Positions 15,260 through 24,470 of a stretch of DNA of 43,835 nucleotides are shown piece after piece; position 1 is the first letter of the stretch; each line of letters starts with the position of its first letter. The DNA is taken from positions 126,397-170,231 of the forward strand of contig JAUNDC010000001.1 of NCBI GenBank assembly GCA_030526355.1, in the 5' to 3' direction. The DNA comes from Bacillota bacterium. GTDB lineage: Bacteria > Bacillota > Clostridia > Peptostreptococcales > Anaerovoracaceae. The notes beneath the pieces are model-generated. The model ran no database searches. It was not told the DNA's origin and saw only the letters and a program-made list of their open reading frames with translations. The position numbers and the translations under genes are program-made.

Positions 15260-16582
15260 ATGAGAGATTTTTATAAAAGAGCACTTGAGCTCAATGATGA
15301 AACAATAGCACACCGCAGGTTTTTCCATGAAAATGCTGAGGTGGGACTTGAAATGCCGAAAGCCTGTAGTTATGTTATGGAACAACTGAGAAAATGCGGC
15401 ATTGAACCGGAAATCTGCGGGCATGGCGTCAGTGCTACAATAGGTGCCGCCGCCCGAAAACCCGAAGGGCAAGCCGAAGAAAAAACCACCGCAAGTTCGG
15501 ACGACCCAGGCAATTTGGACACCCCAGGCAGTTCGGATGACCCAGGCAGCGTACTACTTTTACGTGCCGACATGGACGCCCTGCCGATGCCGGAGGAAAG
15601 CGGGGAGAGCTTCGCATGCCCGACAGGAAACCAGGCCCATACGTGCGGTCATGATTTTCATGCGGCGATGCTGCTGACGGCGGCCAAAATGCTGAAGGAA
15701 TGTGAAAATGAACTTGCAGGAACGGTGAAATTTATGTTTCAGCCGGCGGAAGAAACCTTCGAAGGTAGCAAGGATATGATAGAAAACGGAATTCTGGAAA
15801 ACCCGCACGTGGATGCTGCTCTGGCTTTTCACGTAGCGCCTGGGAGGATGCCAGCCGGCCTTTTCATGTATAACAGCGGCGGGGTGATGATGTCTTCCGT
15901 CGATGGATTCAGAATAAATATCGAGGGCAAAGGTGGACATGGTGCATACCCTAATCTGACAGTTGACCCGATACAGATTGCGGTCAGAATATATACTGCA
16001 CTTGAAGGTCTGATTGCCCGTGAATCAAATCCGGAGAAGACGTGCGTTCTTACTGTCGGTAAGCTTCAGGCCGGAAATGCCGCCAACATCATACCTGATA
16101 CAGCGGAGCTGGAAGGGACCCTGAGAACTGACGATCCACAGGAGCGAAAGCTGCTGGTGAGAAGAATCAGAGAGATAGCAGAAGGTATTGCACGGATTCA
16201 TGGCGGAGAAGCTGCAGTAACAGCACTTTCGGAGGTGCCGCCGCTTATATGCGACCGGGAGTTTACGGAACAGATGGCCGGGTTTATGATGGAAATGAAT
16301 GTGCCGGGACTTGAACAATATCCAGGGATGAAGGCAAATGCGTCGGAGGATTTTGCAATTATTGCATCGAAGGTTCCTGCTGCATTTATGTATCTGTCAG
16401 CCGGTTTTGATGACGGGCAAGGAGACTATCCGGCCCATAACCCGAAGGTTCGGTTTAACGAAGATGTATGCCCGATAGGTGCGGCGGGACTGGCGCATTG
16501 TGCGTACAGATGGCTTGAAGAGCGTTATCTTTGCTCAAAAGCTGCCGCGCATGCAGACGAAAAAGCAAACTGCAGATTATAG
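15260..16582 (+). CDS. M20 family metallo-amidohydrolase
   Basis: 441 residues from the second ATG of ATGATG (15260), which is better spaced from GGAGGG at 15250-15255. Features of the M20D group (hippurate hydrolase/N-acyl-amino-acid amidohydrolase) are RADMDALPM, the metal ligands in HTCGHDFHAAM at about 128-137, QPAEE near 161-165, FHVAPG, the lid domain with GKGGHGAYPN, and the late ASEDFA ligand. A hydrophilic insert of about 24 residues (74-97) replaces the short loop before RADMDALPM and is encoded by 18-base repeats. Likely substrates are N-acyl or N-carbamoyl amino acids; unproven. The 3' end overlaps the converging flavoprotein gene by 58 bases. Confidence 0.9.
   Translation: MRDFYKRALELNDETIAHRRFFHENAEVGLEMPKACSYVMEQLRKCGIEPEICGHGVSATIGAAARKPEGQAEEKTTASSDDPGNLDTPGSSDDPGSVLLLRADMDALPMPEESGESFACPTGNQAHTCGHDFHAAMLLTAAKMLKECENELAGTVKFMFQPAEETFEGSKDMIENGILENPHVDAALAFHVAPGRMPAGLFMYNSGGVMMSSVDGFRINIEGKGGHGAYPNLTVDPIQIAVRIYTALEGLIARESNPEKTCVLTVGKLQAGNAANIIPDTAELEGTLRTDDPQERKLLVRRIREIAEGIARIHGGEAAVTALSEVPPLICDREFTEQMAGFMMEMNVPGLEQYPGMKANASEDFAIIASKVPAAFMYLSAGFDDGQGDYPAHNPKVRFNEDVCPIGAAGLAHCAYRWLEERYLCSKAAAHADEKANCRL
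15494..15547 (+). repeat. Three 18-bp in-frame repeats inside the amidohydrolase gene
   Basis: Units at 15494-15511, 15512-15529 and 15530-15547 encode SSDDPG, NLDTPG and SSDDPG. Units 1 and 3 are nearly identical. Because 18 is a multiple of three, copy-number change would alter linker length without a frameshift. Confidence 0.92.
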
Positions 16583-17703
16583 CCGCCTGTAATGCCGTCG
16601 ATATCCACGGCTTCACCAATCGCAAAAAGCCCTGGAAATGCTTTGAATTCCATGGTTGAAGTCTTCAGCTGCGATATTTCAATTCCGCCGTTTGTGGCCA
16701 TTGCCTTATTAAATCCGGATATTGATGATATGATAAATTCCTCACCTGTAAGCTGGCGGGTGAGGTTTTTTAATGAGCTGCCGCAGCGTGCTGTGAGAAT
16801 CTGGCAGAAGCGCTTTGGAAGCCTTAATTCGGACGCCATAATATTCGATATATCTGCTTTGGAACCCTGACTGGATTTTTTTAGCTTTTCCAGTGTCTGC
16901 TCATAGTTCAGAGGGTGTAAATAGTTTATTCTGACAGTATCTCCTGTGGAAGCATACTTTGAAATATTGAGTATTCCAGGTCCCGACAGATCATGATGTG
17001 TAAAAAGCACAGGACCTTCATTCTGTATTTCTTTCCTGCCGTCATGCCAGATGGAGACAAGTGCATTCTCAAAGGATATGCCGGAAAGCTCGCCGTATGG
17101 ATAGTCTTTGACATGGATTGAGGATAGAGCCGGCTTCAGCTCGGTTATCATGATGCCAAGGTTATCAGATAGAATTTCAAATAATGAGCCGTCAGAGCCG
17201 GTTGTTGGATACGAGCATCCGCCACATGCAATGACCAGCTTTTCGGCTGTGTACGTTCTGCTGCCGGAAGCTACCTGCCAGATGCCGGATTCATGTTTGA
17301 TACCGGTGACCGGTGACTCATATTTTATTTTAAACCCGTTTGCTTTGGATTTCTGGAGAAGCAGCTCCAGTATATCGTGAGCATCCATGGATGCAGGGAA
17401 AATTTTGCCGTCATCACGCACGATGGTTTTGACTCCGCCGTTTTCCAGGAAGCACACAAGAGCATCATTATTGTATTTATAAAGGCAGCTTCTGATTTTA
17501 CTTCCATTTTCGCCGTAGCATTTGATAAAATCTTTAATGGAGCCGGCATGGGTGATGTTGCACTGGCCACTTCCGCTCATCAGAAGCTTGGTGCCGGCAC
17601 GTTTTGTTTTTTCCAGAATAAGCCCGTTTACAGGGTGTTTCATAGCTGCAGCGCACATAAGCCCTGAGGCACCGGCACCGATAATTATACAGTCGTAAAC
17701 CAT
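16525..17703 (-). CDS. HI0933-like FAD/NAD(P)-dependent flavoprotein
   Basis: 392 residues. The FAD-binding N-terminus is YDCIIIGAGASGLMCAAAMK, followed by GTKLLMSGSGQCNITHAG, the hallmark of the HI0933/YhiN family (PF03486). GGCSYPTTGSDGSLFEI and the late TMEFKAFPGLFAIGEAVDIDGITGGYNLQFAFSSACAA complete the pattern. The family includes BaiN-type reductases; the physiological substrate is otherwise unclear. The ATG has AAAGGA upstream. The gene converges on and overlaps the amidohydrolase. I see no partner gene. Confidence 0.92.
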   Translation of the reverse strand: MVYDCIIIGAGASGLMCAAAMKHPVNGLILEKTKRAGTKLLMSGSGQCNITHAGSIKDFIKCYGENGSKIRSCLYKYNNDALVCFLENGGVKTIVRDDGKIFPASMDAHDILELLLQKSKANGFKIKYESPVTGIKHESGIWQVASGSRTYTAEKLVIACGGCSYPTTGSDGSLFEILSDNLGIMITELKPALSSIHVKDYPYGELSGISFENALVSIWHDGRKEIQNEGPVLFTHHDLSGPGILNISKYASTGDTVRINYLHPLNYEQTLEKLKKSSQGSKADISNIMASELRLPKRFCQILTARCGSSLKNLTRQLTGEEFIISSISGFNKAMATNGGIEISQLKTSTMEFKAFPGLFAIGEAVDIDGITGGYNLQFAFSSACAAAFEQR

Positions 17704-17797
17704 CCGACATTCCTTTCCTCGTACAGATTCAGTTGTTATTATAGATTGGCAGCAGCAGTAAGGTCAAGATGGCAATGTAAAGTATGCATGATTAAGA

Positions 17798-17826
17798 TTT
17801 AATTTTATGATATGATTTGCTATAAT
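17798..17826 (+). promoter_or_regulatory. Promoter of the ClC-led operon
   Basis: TATAAT (17821-17826) with TTTAAT (17798-17803) 17 bases upstream. The ribosome site GGAGGAAG and a TTG start at 17862 follow. Confidence 0.6.
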
Positions 17827-17861
17827 TAAGGTAATCGTTTAATTAGTTTTGGAGGAAGACA

Positions 17862-19421
17862 TTGAAAAAGGACATACCGGGAACCTTGAAGCGTGCTGAC
17901 AGATTTCCTGTGATTCTGATAGGTGAGGGTGTGCTGGTAGGCATAGCCGCAGGGGCTGTTGTGCTGCTTTACCGCATCGCACTTGAATATGCCGGAAAAT
18001 GGCTGAATGTGATTCTGGAATATGCTTCTCAGAGCCCGCTGTATATTGCGGGCTGGTTTGTGGTGCTTATGATAATGGCTCTGGTTGTCAGATGGCTGGT
18101 AGGTTTCGAGCGGATGATATCCGGGAGCGGTATACCACAGCTCAAGGGTGAGATGACAGGCAGAGTAGAGCAGAAATGGTACAGAGTGATACCGGCTAAA
18201 TTCGCAGGAGGCTTTCTATGCATGCTGGGAGGCCTGGCTCTGGGAAGGGAAGGCCCGTCGATACAGATAGGTGCCATGGCTGGAAAAGGTATTTCAAAAT
18301 GGCTTGATCGCGGTAAAACAGAAGAAAAGTTTCTACTGACATGCGGAGCCAGCGCAGGTCTTGCTGCAGCATTTCATGCGCCTCTTGCAGGTGTGCTTTT
18401 TTCCATGGAGGAGATACACAGAAATTTTTCTGCATCGGTACTGCTGTCGGTTGCAACAGCATCTCTCACTGCAGATTGCCTCTGCACGGTTATACTGGGA
18501 GAAGCTTCAGTGTTCAGATTTGATATAATACATGAGCTGCCTATGAGCCATTACGGGTTGATAGTACTGCTGGGAGTTATACTGGGTGTTCTGGGGGCGT
18601 TTTATAACTGGTTTACTTTGAAGGTGCAGGAATTGTATGACAAGCTGCCGTCTCGTGCCGGCTCATTCAAAATCATGATTCCTTTCCTGTGTGCCGGTAT
18701 ACTGGGTTTCACCGCGCCGGAGCTTCTGGGCAGTGGACACAGCCTTGTAGAGTATCTGACCAATACGGAGGTTGCTCTGGGAACGATACTTTTCATCCTT
18801 GTGGGAAGGTTTGTTTTTTCGGCTATCAGCTTCGGCTCGGGAGCACCGGGCGGTATTTTCTTCCCTCTGCTGGTTCTCGGAGGATTTATCGGAGGGGCTT
18901 TTGCAGCTGCGTGCAGTGATTTTTTCGGGCTAGATCCAATCTACATAAACAATTTTGTACTGCTGGCAATGGCAGGATATTTTTCTGCTATAGTCAGAGC
19001 TCCACTGACAGGGATAGTATTGATTTTTGAGATGACAGGCAACCTTAATCATATGCTGTCCTTATCGATTGTGTCAATCGTAGCGTATATTGTTGCATCC
19101 CTCATGAAATCAAGACCTATATATGAAAGTCTGCTGGACAGGCTGCTGGCAAAGCAGGGAAAGAACCCTTCACAAACCAGCCTCCGCGAGAAAATACTTA
19201 CCAGCTTCGTTGTGGGGTATGGTTCCAGGTCTGACGGCAGCACTGTAAGCGAAGTCGAGTGGCCTGAGAACTGTCTGCTGGTTTCGATTCAGCGCGGAGC
19301 CGACGAGATAATACCTAAAGGAAGGACAAAGCTTCAGGCAGGTGATGTGATAGTGATAATGATGGATGAGCGTGACACTGCATATGTCCATGAAAAGATG
19401 AGAATGCTTTGTGAGCTGTAA
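17862..19421 (+). CDS. ClC-family chloride/proton antiporter with TrkA-C domain
   Basis: 519 residues, starting with TTG behind GGAGGAAG. Canonical ClC loops are GSGIPQ (88-93), GREGPS (128-133, with gating glutamate) and GSGAPGGIFFP. The glutamate pair in LFSMEEIHRNF (about 179-189) matches the internal proton-transfer region of bacterial antiporters, so this is probably a 2Cl-/H+ exchanger. After the last helix a TrkA-C-like domain (VVGYGSRSDGSTVSEVEWPE, then LQAGDVIVIMMDERD) suggests cytosolic ligand control. It is the first gene of an apparent four-gene operon, and the next gene begins six bases after its stop. It is unlike the divergent ClC at 465. Confidence 0.93.
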   Translation: MKKDIPGTLKRADRFPVILIGEGVLVGIAAGAVVLLYRIALEYAGKWLNVILEYASQSPLYIAGWFVVLMIMALVVRWLVGFERMISGSGIPQLKGEMTGRVEQKWYRVIPAKFAGGFLCMLGGLALGREGPSIQIGAMAGKGISKWLDRGKTEEKFLLTCGASAGLAAAFHAPLAGVLFSMEEIHRNFSASVLLSVATASLTADCLCTVILGEASVFRFDIIHELPMSHYGLIVLLGVILGVLGAFYNWFTLKVQELYDKLPSRAGSFKIMIPFLCAGILGFTAPELLGSGHSLVEYLTNTEVALGTILFILVGRFVFSAISFGSGAPGGIFFPLLVLGGFIGGAFAAACSDFFGLDPIYINNFVLLAMAGYFSAIVRAPLTGIVLIFEMTGNLNHMLSLSIVSIVAYIVASLMKSRPIYESLLDRLLAKQGKNPSQTSLREKILTSFVVGYGSRSDGSTVSEVEWPENCLLVSIQRGADEIIPKGRTKLQAGDVIVIMMDERDTAYVHEKMRMLCEL

Positions 19422-19427
19422 AGGCGC

Positions 19428-20273
19428 ATGGGAAACGGTAAAATGAATATTAAAGAGAAAATTTCAGAGGAAATAATCAGATACGTGAAAAAAGAACGGG
19501 ATGCGTGCGCTTTACATGATGATGTATGTGAAGATACCGGAAAAGGTGCAGACTCATTATGGGGAGAGCCTCTGGTTGGTTTTGCAGATGCGAAGCATCC
19601 ATATATCAGAAACCTGAAGCAGCTGGTACATCCGCAGCATCAGATGCCTGAAGATGTCATACCGGATGCACGTGTTGTAATAGTATATTTCGTGCCTTTT
19701 AATAAATGGTTTCAGGATACTAATACAGAAGCAGGGCTGGCTTCACCTGAATGGGCTGAAGGCTATGAGCTGACCAATGCGATGATGGCAAGGCTTAACA
19801 AGCATATTATAGATGTGGTATGCGCTCTGGGATACAACGCGGCTGTTGCTCCTGAAGCGGGTATATTTTACCGTGACGAGGTAATGAGCCACTGGTCATT
19901 CAGGCATTTCGGGTATGCAGCGGGACTTGGGACATTCGGACTTAACAACATGCTGATTACTGAGAAGGGATGCGCAGGGAGGCTTGGTACGGTAGTGACA
20001 AACCTTGATATAGAGCCGGGCGGCCCTCAGAGGGAGGAAGCGTGCCTTTATAAAAGGAACGGGAGCTGCGGAGCATGCGTGAAGAGATGTCCTTCGGGGG
20101 CATTGACAGCGGATGGCTTTGACAGGCATGCCTGCTATGAACAGTGCCTCAAAAATGCTCAGGTTTATGACAGCTTTGGCAGCTCATATACTGATGCAGA
20201 TGAAACAGCAGGTTCAGAGGTATGCGGCAAATGCGTGGCCGGAATGCCGTGTGCGCTCAAAAGACCGTTATGA
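19428..20273 (+). CDS. Epoxyqueuosine-reductase-like 4Fe-4S protein
   Basis: 281 residues from the ATG at 19428; an in-frame ATG at 19443 is also possible. The C-terminal ferredoxin region has CGACVKRCPSGAL, then CYEQC and CGKCVAGMPC, enough cysteines for two clusters. The middle contains PEAGIFYRDEVMSHWSFRHFGYAAGLGTFGLNNMLI, the QueG-like corrinoid/substrate region. It lacks the HEAT-repeat tail of true QueG and is shorter (about 280 against 310-380). It therefore belongs to the broad QueG-like group often annotated as epoxyqueuosine reductase, without proof of tRNA function. It is the second gene of the ClC-led operon. Confidence 0.8.
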   Translation: MGNGKMNIKEKISEEIIRYVKKERDACALHDDVCEDTGKGADSLWGEPLVGFADAKHPYIRNLKQLVHPQHQMPEDVIPDARVVIVYFVPFNKWFQDTNTEAGLASPEWAEGYELTNAMMARLNKHIIDVVCALGYNAAVAPEAGIFYRDEVMSHWSFRHFGYAAGLGTFGLNNMLITEKGCAGRLGTVVTNLDIEPGGPQREEACLYKRNGSCGACVKRCPSGALTADGFDRHACYEQCLKNAQVYDSFGSSYTDADETAGSEVCGKCVAGMPCALKRPL

Positions 20274-20293
20274 TATTTGGCAGAGGTGGTTTT

Positions 20294-21817
20294 ATGGAAA
20301 AATACATTTTGACAATAGATATGGGAACTACAGCTTTCAAGGCGTCGCTGATAGACTGCAGCGGCAATGAAATTGCAGGGGCAACCGAGGAATACCAGAT
20401 ACTCACTCCGGGGCCGGGTCTTGCTGAAATGGAAACATCTGAATATGTACGGATTTTTAAAGACGCAACCACCAGAGTGATTCGCAAGGCTGCTGTTTCA
20501 CCGGATGAAATTGTAACCTTGGGAATTTCATGTCAGGCAGAGACTTCGGTTTTTCTCGATGTACATAACAGACAGGTGAGACCTGCCATTGTGTGGTGCG
20601 ATAACAGGGCTTCTGTGGAAGCTTCGGAAATTGTGGACGAGTTCGGCAGCAACAATATTCAGAGACATACAGGTCAGGTGGGTCGGGATCCGATATGGCC
20701 GGGAGCCAAGCTGCTGTGGCTCAAAAAACACGAGCCGGAAAACTTCAACAGAATAAACAAGATAGTTCAGCTTAATGGATATTTCACATATCTGCTTACG
20801 GGTCGCATGGTGGAGGATGATTCCATGCTGGGCAGCAGCATATACTGGAATATAAATACGCGTGAGTATTGGGAGGACATGCTGGAATATATCGGAATCA
20901 GCAAAGCGCAGCTGCCTGAAATTGTGAGACCGGGTTCTCTTATCGGCAGTGTTACTGCTGAGGCTGCAGAGGAATTCGGGTTTTCTGAGGAAATGACTGT
21001 AAACATCGGAGGCTGTGACCTGGCGTGCGGTCCTGTGGGAACTGGCGCAGTAAGGCCGGGAAGCTTTTCGGACAGTACAGGCTCGGCACTCTGCACTATG
21101 GCAATGGTGGATCATGTCGTTCTGGATCCTACCAGACAGATGCCTTGCTATTGCAGCGTGATACCTGGTTTATATATGGTGCATGCCTATTCCACCGGCG
21201 GTATGTATATGAAATGGTTCAGAGACAATTTCGGTGAAATGGAGCTTGAGAGTGAAAATAACGGAGGCCTCAATGCATATGATCAGTTTGATGTGATGGC
21301 GGAAACTGTTCCTCCGGGATGTGAGGGACTTATTGCACTCCCGCATCTGCAGGGCTCTGGACCCCCTGATATGAATGCCGGTGCCAGAGCGTGCTTTTAT
21401 GGTATGACCATAGCTCATGGAAAAGAGCACTTTGTGCGTGCCATTATGGAAAGTGTTGTAATGGTGCTTTGCAGGGTAATCGAGGCAACGGAGTCACTGG
21501 GAATTGATGTTGACAGGATTATAAGCTTCGGCGGAGGGGCACTCAGTGATGTCTGGTGTCAGATAAGAGCTGACGCTACGGGCAAGGAGGTAGTAACCAC
21601 CAGAAGCAACAAAAATGCCGGTTGTCTGGGCGCAGGTATTCTGGCTGGTGTTGCGTGCGGTATATGGGATTCGGTCGACCAGGCCTGTGAGATGATTGTA
21701 AAAGAGGACAAGAAATATAAGCCCGACCTGTCAAAGAAGCCGGTGTACGATGAACTGCTTAAAAAGTACAAGAAGCTGATGGAATGCCTGAAGCCGGTTT
21801 TTGATTATGCAGAATAG
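20294..21817 (+). CDS. FGGY-family carbohydrate kinase
   Basis: 508 residues from the ATG at 20294; upstream in-frame codons overlap the preceding gene and are not kinase-like. The N-terminal ILTIDMGTTAFKASL (phosphate 1 loop), SCQAETSVFLDV, IVWCDNRA and the C-terminal IISFGGGALSDVWCQIRADATGKEV (adenosine region) define the FGGY fold (xylulokinase/glycerol kinase relatives). The substrate sugar or polyol is not identifiable. A GlpA-like cluster lies 11 kb away, but the glycerol-kinase diagnostic residues were not recognised. It sits 20 bases after the QueG-like gene, in the same operon. Confidence 0.9.
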   Translation: MEKYILTIDMGTTAFKASLIDCSGNEIAGATEEYQILTPGPGLAEMETSEYVRIFKDATTRVIRKAAVSPDEIVTLGISCQAETSVFLDVHNRQVRPAIVWCDNRASVEASEIVDEFGSNNIQRHTGQVGRDPIWPGAKLLWLKKHEPENFNRINKIVQLNGYFTYLLTGRMVEDDSMLGSSIYWNINTREYWEDMLEYIGISKAQLPEIVRPGSLIGSVTAEAAEEFGFSEEMTVNIGGCDLACGPVGTGAVRPGSFSDSTGSALCTMAMVDHVVLDPTRQMPCYCSVIPGLYMVHAYSTGGMYMKWFRDNFGEMELESENNGGLNAYDQFDVMAETVPPGCEGLIALPHLQGSGPPDMNAGARACFYGMTIAHGKEHFVRAIMESVVMVLCRVIEATESLGIDVDRIISFGGGALSDVWCQIRADATGKEVVTTRSNKNAGCLGAGILAGVACGIWDSVDQACEMIVKEDKKYKPDLSKKPVYDELLKKYKKLMECLKPVFDYAE

Positions 21818-21871
21818 AAAATGGCACTTATTTGGAGAAAGTCGGAAATATAGAAGAAATGAGGAATGTTG

Positions 21872-23020
21872 ATGGAAAGTGAATCAGTCAAATCAAATTT
21901 ATTGGTAAGAATTTTATTTTATGTTGTAGGATTTCTGATAATGACTTTAGGTATCGCGATTTCGGTTAAATCGGATATGGGGGTATCGCCGGTTAGTTCG
22001 ATTCCATATACTATGACATGCATCTGGGGTATTGAAATGGGGCGCGCAACAATACTGTTTCACGCAGCACTGGTGCTCATACAGATAATTATACTCAGGA
22101 AAGCGTTCAAGATGGTTAATCTGATACAGGTGCCTGTAGGCATATTGTTCGGTAGCTTTACTACATTCAGCAACCATCTTATGGATTTTTTCCCGGATCC
22201 CGCCAATATGACTGTGCAGGTTGTCATGGCACTTGTAAGTACGGTATTTATTGCATTCGGGATTTTTCTTTATGTACCGGCAAATTTCATACCTTTGGCT
22301 GCTGAGGGTGTTATGCTGGCAGTTTCAAAGGTTACAGGAATCAAATTCTCCAATGCCAAATTATCTTTTGATATTTCAGTTGTGATTATTTCACTGATAA
22401 CATGTCTCATAGCGATAAAGAGTCTAGGGAGTGTAGGCATCGGTACAATTATTGCTGCAGTTCTTGTGGGCATTAATCTGAAGCTGATTACCAGAGTGCT
22501 GGGGACAACGCGCGATAAAATACTTGGAGCTAATGCTGCTGTAGCTAAAGAGTCAGCTGCAGATATTACGGTGGATACACCTCTTCTCAGGATAATGAAG
22601 CGGGATGTTTATACAATCAGAAATAACGACTCATTGATGGATGCTCTTAAGCTTCTGGCTGAAAAGAAAGTCAGCGGTGTACCGGTTTTAAATGAGAATG
22701 ATGAGGTCGTAGGCTTCATATCTGACGGAGATATCATAAGGCATCTCACTTCAGAGCGTTCGCTTTTTGTGGATTCTTGTTCGCTGGAAAAAATTGAATT
22801 CAATCAGTCTATCGTGAAACTTCTGTCAAAAGAGGTTTCGACCATAGCTTCGAAGAAAATTATAACCGTTGACGCTTCTGATGATCTGGATAATGTCTGC
22901 TACAAGCTGGGGGAAAACCATCTGAAGAAAGCACCGGTTATACAGGATGGCAGGATGATTGGGATTATTAATGTCAGCAATATTATCAAGTATGCGGTTG
23001 AGTTGATGGAGGCAGGTTAA
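21872..23020 (+). CDS. YczE-like membrane protein with C-terminal CBS pair
   Basis: 382 residues from ATG 21872, with GAGGA at 21861-21865. Residues about 10-215 form six or so helices of the YczE/DUF6198 type (VVGFLIMTLGIAISVKSDMG, then VSPVSSIPYTM, is the family hallmark). Then two CBS domains follow: RDVYTIRNNDSLMDALKLL with SGVPVLNENDEVVGFISDGD, and ITVDASDDLDNVCYKL with KKAPVIQDGRMIGIINVSNI. CBS pairs commonly bind adenine nucleotides, so transport may be energy-sensed. The family function is undefined. It is the last gene of the ClC-led operon, after a 54-base gap. Confidence 0.87.
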   Translation: MESESVKSNLLVRILFYVVGFLIMTLGIAISVKSDMGVSPVSSIPYTMTCIWGIEMGRATILFHAALVLIQIIILRKAFKMVNLIQVPVGILFGSFTTFSNHLMDFFPDPANMTVQVVMALVSTVFIAFGIFLYVPANFIPLAAEGVMLAVSKVTGIKFSNAKLSFDISVVIISLITCLIAIKSLGSVGIGTIIAAVLVGINLKLITRVLGTTRDKILGANAAVAKESAADITVDTPLLRIMKRDVYTIRNNDSLMDALKLLAEKKVSGVPVLNENDEVVGFISDGDIIRHLTSERSLFVDSCSLEKIEFNQSIVKLLSKEVSTIASKKIITVDASDDLDNVCYKLGENHLKKAPVIQDGRMIGIINVSNIIKYAVELMEAG

Positions 23021-23147
23021 TCGATATGAATGGTTTGGGTTTTTGATTTTTTTAGGTGATTTATGGGTGACGCTCCTAGAGGTGGTATATAGGATAATAA
23101 ATTATGAGATAGAGAAAACATGAGTTTTAAAATGGAAAGAGGCCATA

Positions 23148-23555
23148 ATGAAATTAAATGAACGACTGGCACATATACAGACCAGAATGGAGCAGGAACT
23201 TGAAAAAGGAACATGTTTTGCTTCAATTGCAATGTATGAGAGTTCACTTACGGAGATAAAAAGAATAAGCAGATGGATTGAGCGCCAATGTCAGACGAAC
23301 AACAGAATATATTGTGAGGAAGAGGATAGTGAAGTCAGGCAGTATTTCAGATTCTGTAACGATACAGGGATAGATTTTAAACTTGTGTCAATGGAAGTGA
23401 ACGTGATTGATGGAGAAGAAATAATAGACACATTTGAAATAGCTGCGGCGAACTGGAAAAATGGCAAAACTGCTAGACTATACTTTGATGAAGAAGTCAA
23501 AGATGGCTGCATGGCATCGATTGATGCAGGAAGTGTGGATTATATTGTGCTGTAA
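23148..23555 (+). CDS. Unknown soluble protein
   Basis: 135 residues, not recognised. The N-terminal third is helical and charged (ERLAHIQTRMEQELEKG). The rest is a mix of acidic strands, with several Cys (C24, C53, C60, C73 region) and a repeated ID pattern near the end. The ribosome site GGAAAGAGG precedes the ATG. It is the first of a run of AT-rich genes without known relatives (23148-25820), spaced 30-40 bases apart on one strand and probably cotranscribed. No membrane segment. Confidence 0.65.
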   Translation: MKLNERLAHIQTRMEQELEKGTCFASIAMYESSLTEIKRISRWIERQCQTNNRIYCEEEDSEVRQYFRFCNDTGIDFKLVSMEVNVIDGEEIIDTFEIAAANWKNGKTARLYFDEEVKDGCMASIDAGSVDYIVL

Positions 23556-23594
23556 ACTTAAAAATATTTTATAACAACGGAGAAAGGAAATATC

Positions 23595-24434
23595 ATGCAA
23601 TTGAAATCAAAAATAAAGACAATTATGTTTATAGTAATCGTTCTCTGTGTGGGGTTAATATCTTTCACTATATTGGCAGATCATTTTTCAGATCCGGGGA
23701 CATATTCAGATACTATCCAATCATTGGATGATAAAAGAAATGATGTTCTTGCCATGTCAGCAGCGTCAGCATCTGTTTCAACAGCATTAACTATAATTCC
23801 TGGTGATGTAGCAGAGCCTTTAGCAAATGAATTAGCTGATCTTAGTTCTACTTTAATGATAGTGTTATGTGCAATTTTTATGGAAAAATATATGCTTACA
23901 CTTGCAGGTATACTGGCGTTTAGATTATTGATACCAGCAGCATGCATTTTGCTTGTTGCGTTTATTTTTACACGTAGGGAGGTATTCAGGAAATATGCAT
24001 GTAAAATGATTTTGCTGGGCATTTGTATTGTTCTTCTAGTTCCTGCGAGTACATGGACAACAAATTTTATTGAAGATACATATTCCGTTTCAATACAGCA
24101 AAATGTTGATGAAGCAAATCAAACTGCAGATTTATTGAATAAAAATAGTGATGACGATAACATTTTGACAAAATTATTTAAAAAGGTAAAGTCGGGAGCA
24201 TCTAACTTATATGATAAAACAAAAGAAATCCTTGGAAATTTTATTGAAGCTGCAGCAATCTTAATAATAACTTCTTGCGTAATACCAATATTAACATTAT
24301 TACTGTTTATTTGGATTATAAATATGATATTAGGATTAAGTATAAACGTACCAGTAAGAAAATTAAATGTATTAGCTAGGAGCGGTTCAAAACTTCGAAG
24401 CAAGGCTCTTTCAAAGAAAAGCGTGAATGAATAA
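23595..24434 (+). CDS. Unknown multi-spanning membrane protein
   Basis: 279 residues. The helix at about 8-27 could be a signal anchor. A long hydrophobic block follows at about 83-127, ending in TRREVFRKYACK, then another at about 137-157 and one at about 215-247. Between them is a hydrophilic segment (about 158-212) with a helical KLFKKVKSGASNLYDKTKEILGN stretch. The tail is strongly basic (VLARSGSKLRSKALSKKS). Codon use is visibly more AT-rich than in flanking operons, which suggests transfer. It lies between the 135-residue gene and a 397-residue gene that also has Gly/Ala-rich hydrophobic stretches. I recognise no family. Confidence 0.7.
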   Translation: MQLKSKIKTIMFIVIVLCVGLISFTILADHFSDPGTYSDTIQSLDDKRNDVLAMSAASASVSTALTIIPGDVAEPLANELADLSSTLMIVLCAIFMEKYMLTLAGILAFRLLIPAACILLVAFIFTRREVFRKYACKMILLGICIVLLVPASTWTTNFIEDTYSVSIQQNVDEANQTADLLNKNSDDDNILTKLFKKVKSGASNLYDKTKEILGNFIEAAAILIITSCVIPILTLLLFIWIINMILGLSINVPVRKLNVLARSGSKLRSKALSKKSVNE

Positions 24435-24470
24435 GGAATTTTTTATTAATAAACTAAAAAGGTGAACATA

